From Bacillota bacterium (GTDB taxonomy: Bacteria; Bacillota; Clostridia; Christensenellales; CALWSW01), in contig JAEYFO010000085.1 of assembly GCA_023402915.1 (NCBI GenBank), forward strand, positions 1-6,522: 6,522 nucleotides of DNA, in the 5' to 3' direction. Made by a program: the position numbers and the translations under genes. This document shows positions 6,150-6,522 of this stretch, one piece after another. Positions within the stretch are counted from its first letter, which is position 1. The number at the start of each line of letters is the position of its first letter. The notes under the pieces are model-generated. The model had not been told where the DNA came from, ran no database searches, and saw only the letters and a list, made by a program, of their open reading frames with translations.

Positions 6150-6522
6150 TTGATCGCAAGATTTTTCAAACAGCTGCTCGATTCCTGCGGCGTGGTATGG
6201 CGCACGTTCCGCGCGTTTTTTGCGCGGCAGTTCATGGGTGTGCGCGCCCGCTTCCGGCGCATCACCAGCTTTTCGCGCCAGGCGGCCAAGCTGGTGCCCA
6301 AGGCCATGTCCTCCGTGGCAGTGGCGGGACAAAAGCCCACAAAGCGGGAAGATTTCGTCGAAACCAAGCGGCTGTTTGTGGCCAAATCCTTCCTGATCGT
6401 GCTGCTGGTGGGGCTGGTGCTGCTGGGGCTGCTGATCTATTTTGTCATTGCGCCCTGGATGACGCGGACGTTCTTTACCGCCCGGCTCTATCAAAGGGAC
6501 GCCGCGGTGGCCGGCTATAACG
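6150..6522 (+). CDS. Single-pass membrane protein with TTG start, 3' partial
   Basis: The first 124 residues are visible and the gene continues past the window. The frame has a stop (TGA 6144-6146) just before it, so TTG 6150 is the first possible start, 6 bases after a strong binding site. The protein begins MIARFFKQLLDSCGVVW, followed by a very basic, amphipathic stretch (VRARFRRITSFSRQAAKLVPK, about 31-51). After KPTKREDF comes a strong membrane segment at about 81-101 (FLIVLLVGLVLLGLLIYFVI). By the positive-inside rule the N-terminus is cytoplasmic and the part after APWMTR lies outside. The last residues, ARLYQRDAAVAGYN, faintly recall the lead-in to MORN-like (YwqK-type) repeats; this is a guess. 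I do not recognise the family. The overlapping frame from ATG 6143 gives an Ala/His/Arg-rich protein without a clean membrane segment and looks like a shadow. The layout, a basic cytoplasmic part plus one anchor, echoes the gene before it. Confidence 0.7.
   Translation, partial: MIARFFKQLLDSCGVVWRTFRAFFARQFMGVRARFRRITSFSRQAAKLVPKAMSSVAVAGQKPTKREDFVETKRLFVAKSFLIVLLVGLVLLGLLIYFVIAPWMTRTFFTARLYQRDAAVAGYN

Noticed and set aside
3194..6385. Very long open frame of about 1063 codons on the minus strand
   Set aside because: It crosses three well-supported + strand genes and their gaps, shows no domain or membrane pattern, and has Arg/His-rich low-quality composition. Few stops opposite GC-rich codons explain it.
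6143..6520. Open frame from ATG 6143
   Set aside because: The ATG sits within the ribosome site for TTG 6150, and the protein lacks the strong membrane segment seen in the TTG frame; it is an out-of-frame shadow.

Overview
The window is a dense, single-strand gene cluster, GC-rich by eye. I read it as an internal piece of one operon: six genes on the + strand, no tRNA, rRNA, mobile element, CRISPR array or convincing terminator, and the longest gap between genes only about 57 bases. Strong Shine-Dalgarno sites (GGAGGA, AAAGGAG), GTG and TTG starts and the protein style suggest a GC-rich Firmicute, perhaps a gut Clostridia lineage such as Oscillospiraceae. That assignment is an inference from style, not from a marker gene.

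Left part (about 1-2450): two structural genes of a phage-tail-like contractile particle. The first, cut at its 5' end, resembles P2 gpI / TIGR02242-type baseplate wedge proteins. It overlaps a 589-residue protein with an N-terminal module I associate with contractile injection system (CIS) clusters and a C-terminal bacterial Ig-like domain. The second is probably a baseplate- or fibre-associated part.

Right part (about 2505-6522): four genes that look like a regulatory or membrane module rather than particle structure. A 249-residue protein has the outline of a protein kinase fold but has lost the catalytic residues. It overlaps by 4 bases an 805-residue, four-transmembrane receptor with two extracytoplasmic domains, a HAMP domain, a class III nucleotide cyclase domain and a C-terminal TPR-like helical pair. 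The cyclase domain also lacks key residues. Next come a 128-residue, highly basic, C-tail-anchored membrane protein and a single-pass membrane protein that starts at TTG and runs off the window.

The main point of interest is a tail-like injection system gene set followed directly by an apparent pseudokinase, a degenerate transmembrane cyclase receptor and two small membrane proteins. My working model is that these proteins tie particle assembly, docking or firing to a signal at the cell envelope. The shared operon is visible; the mechanism is inference.
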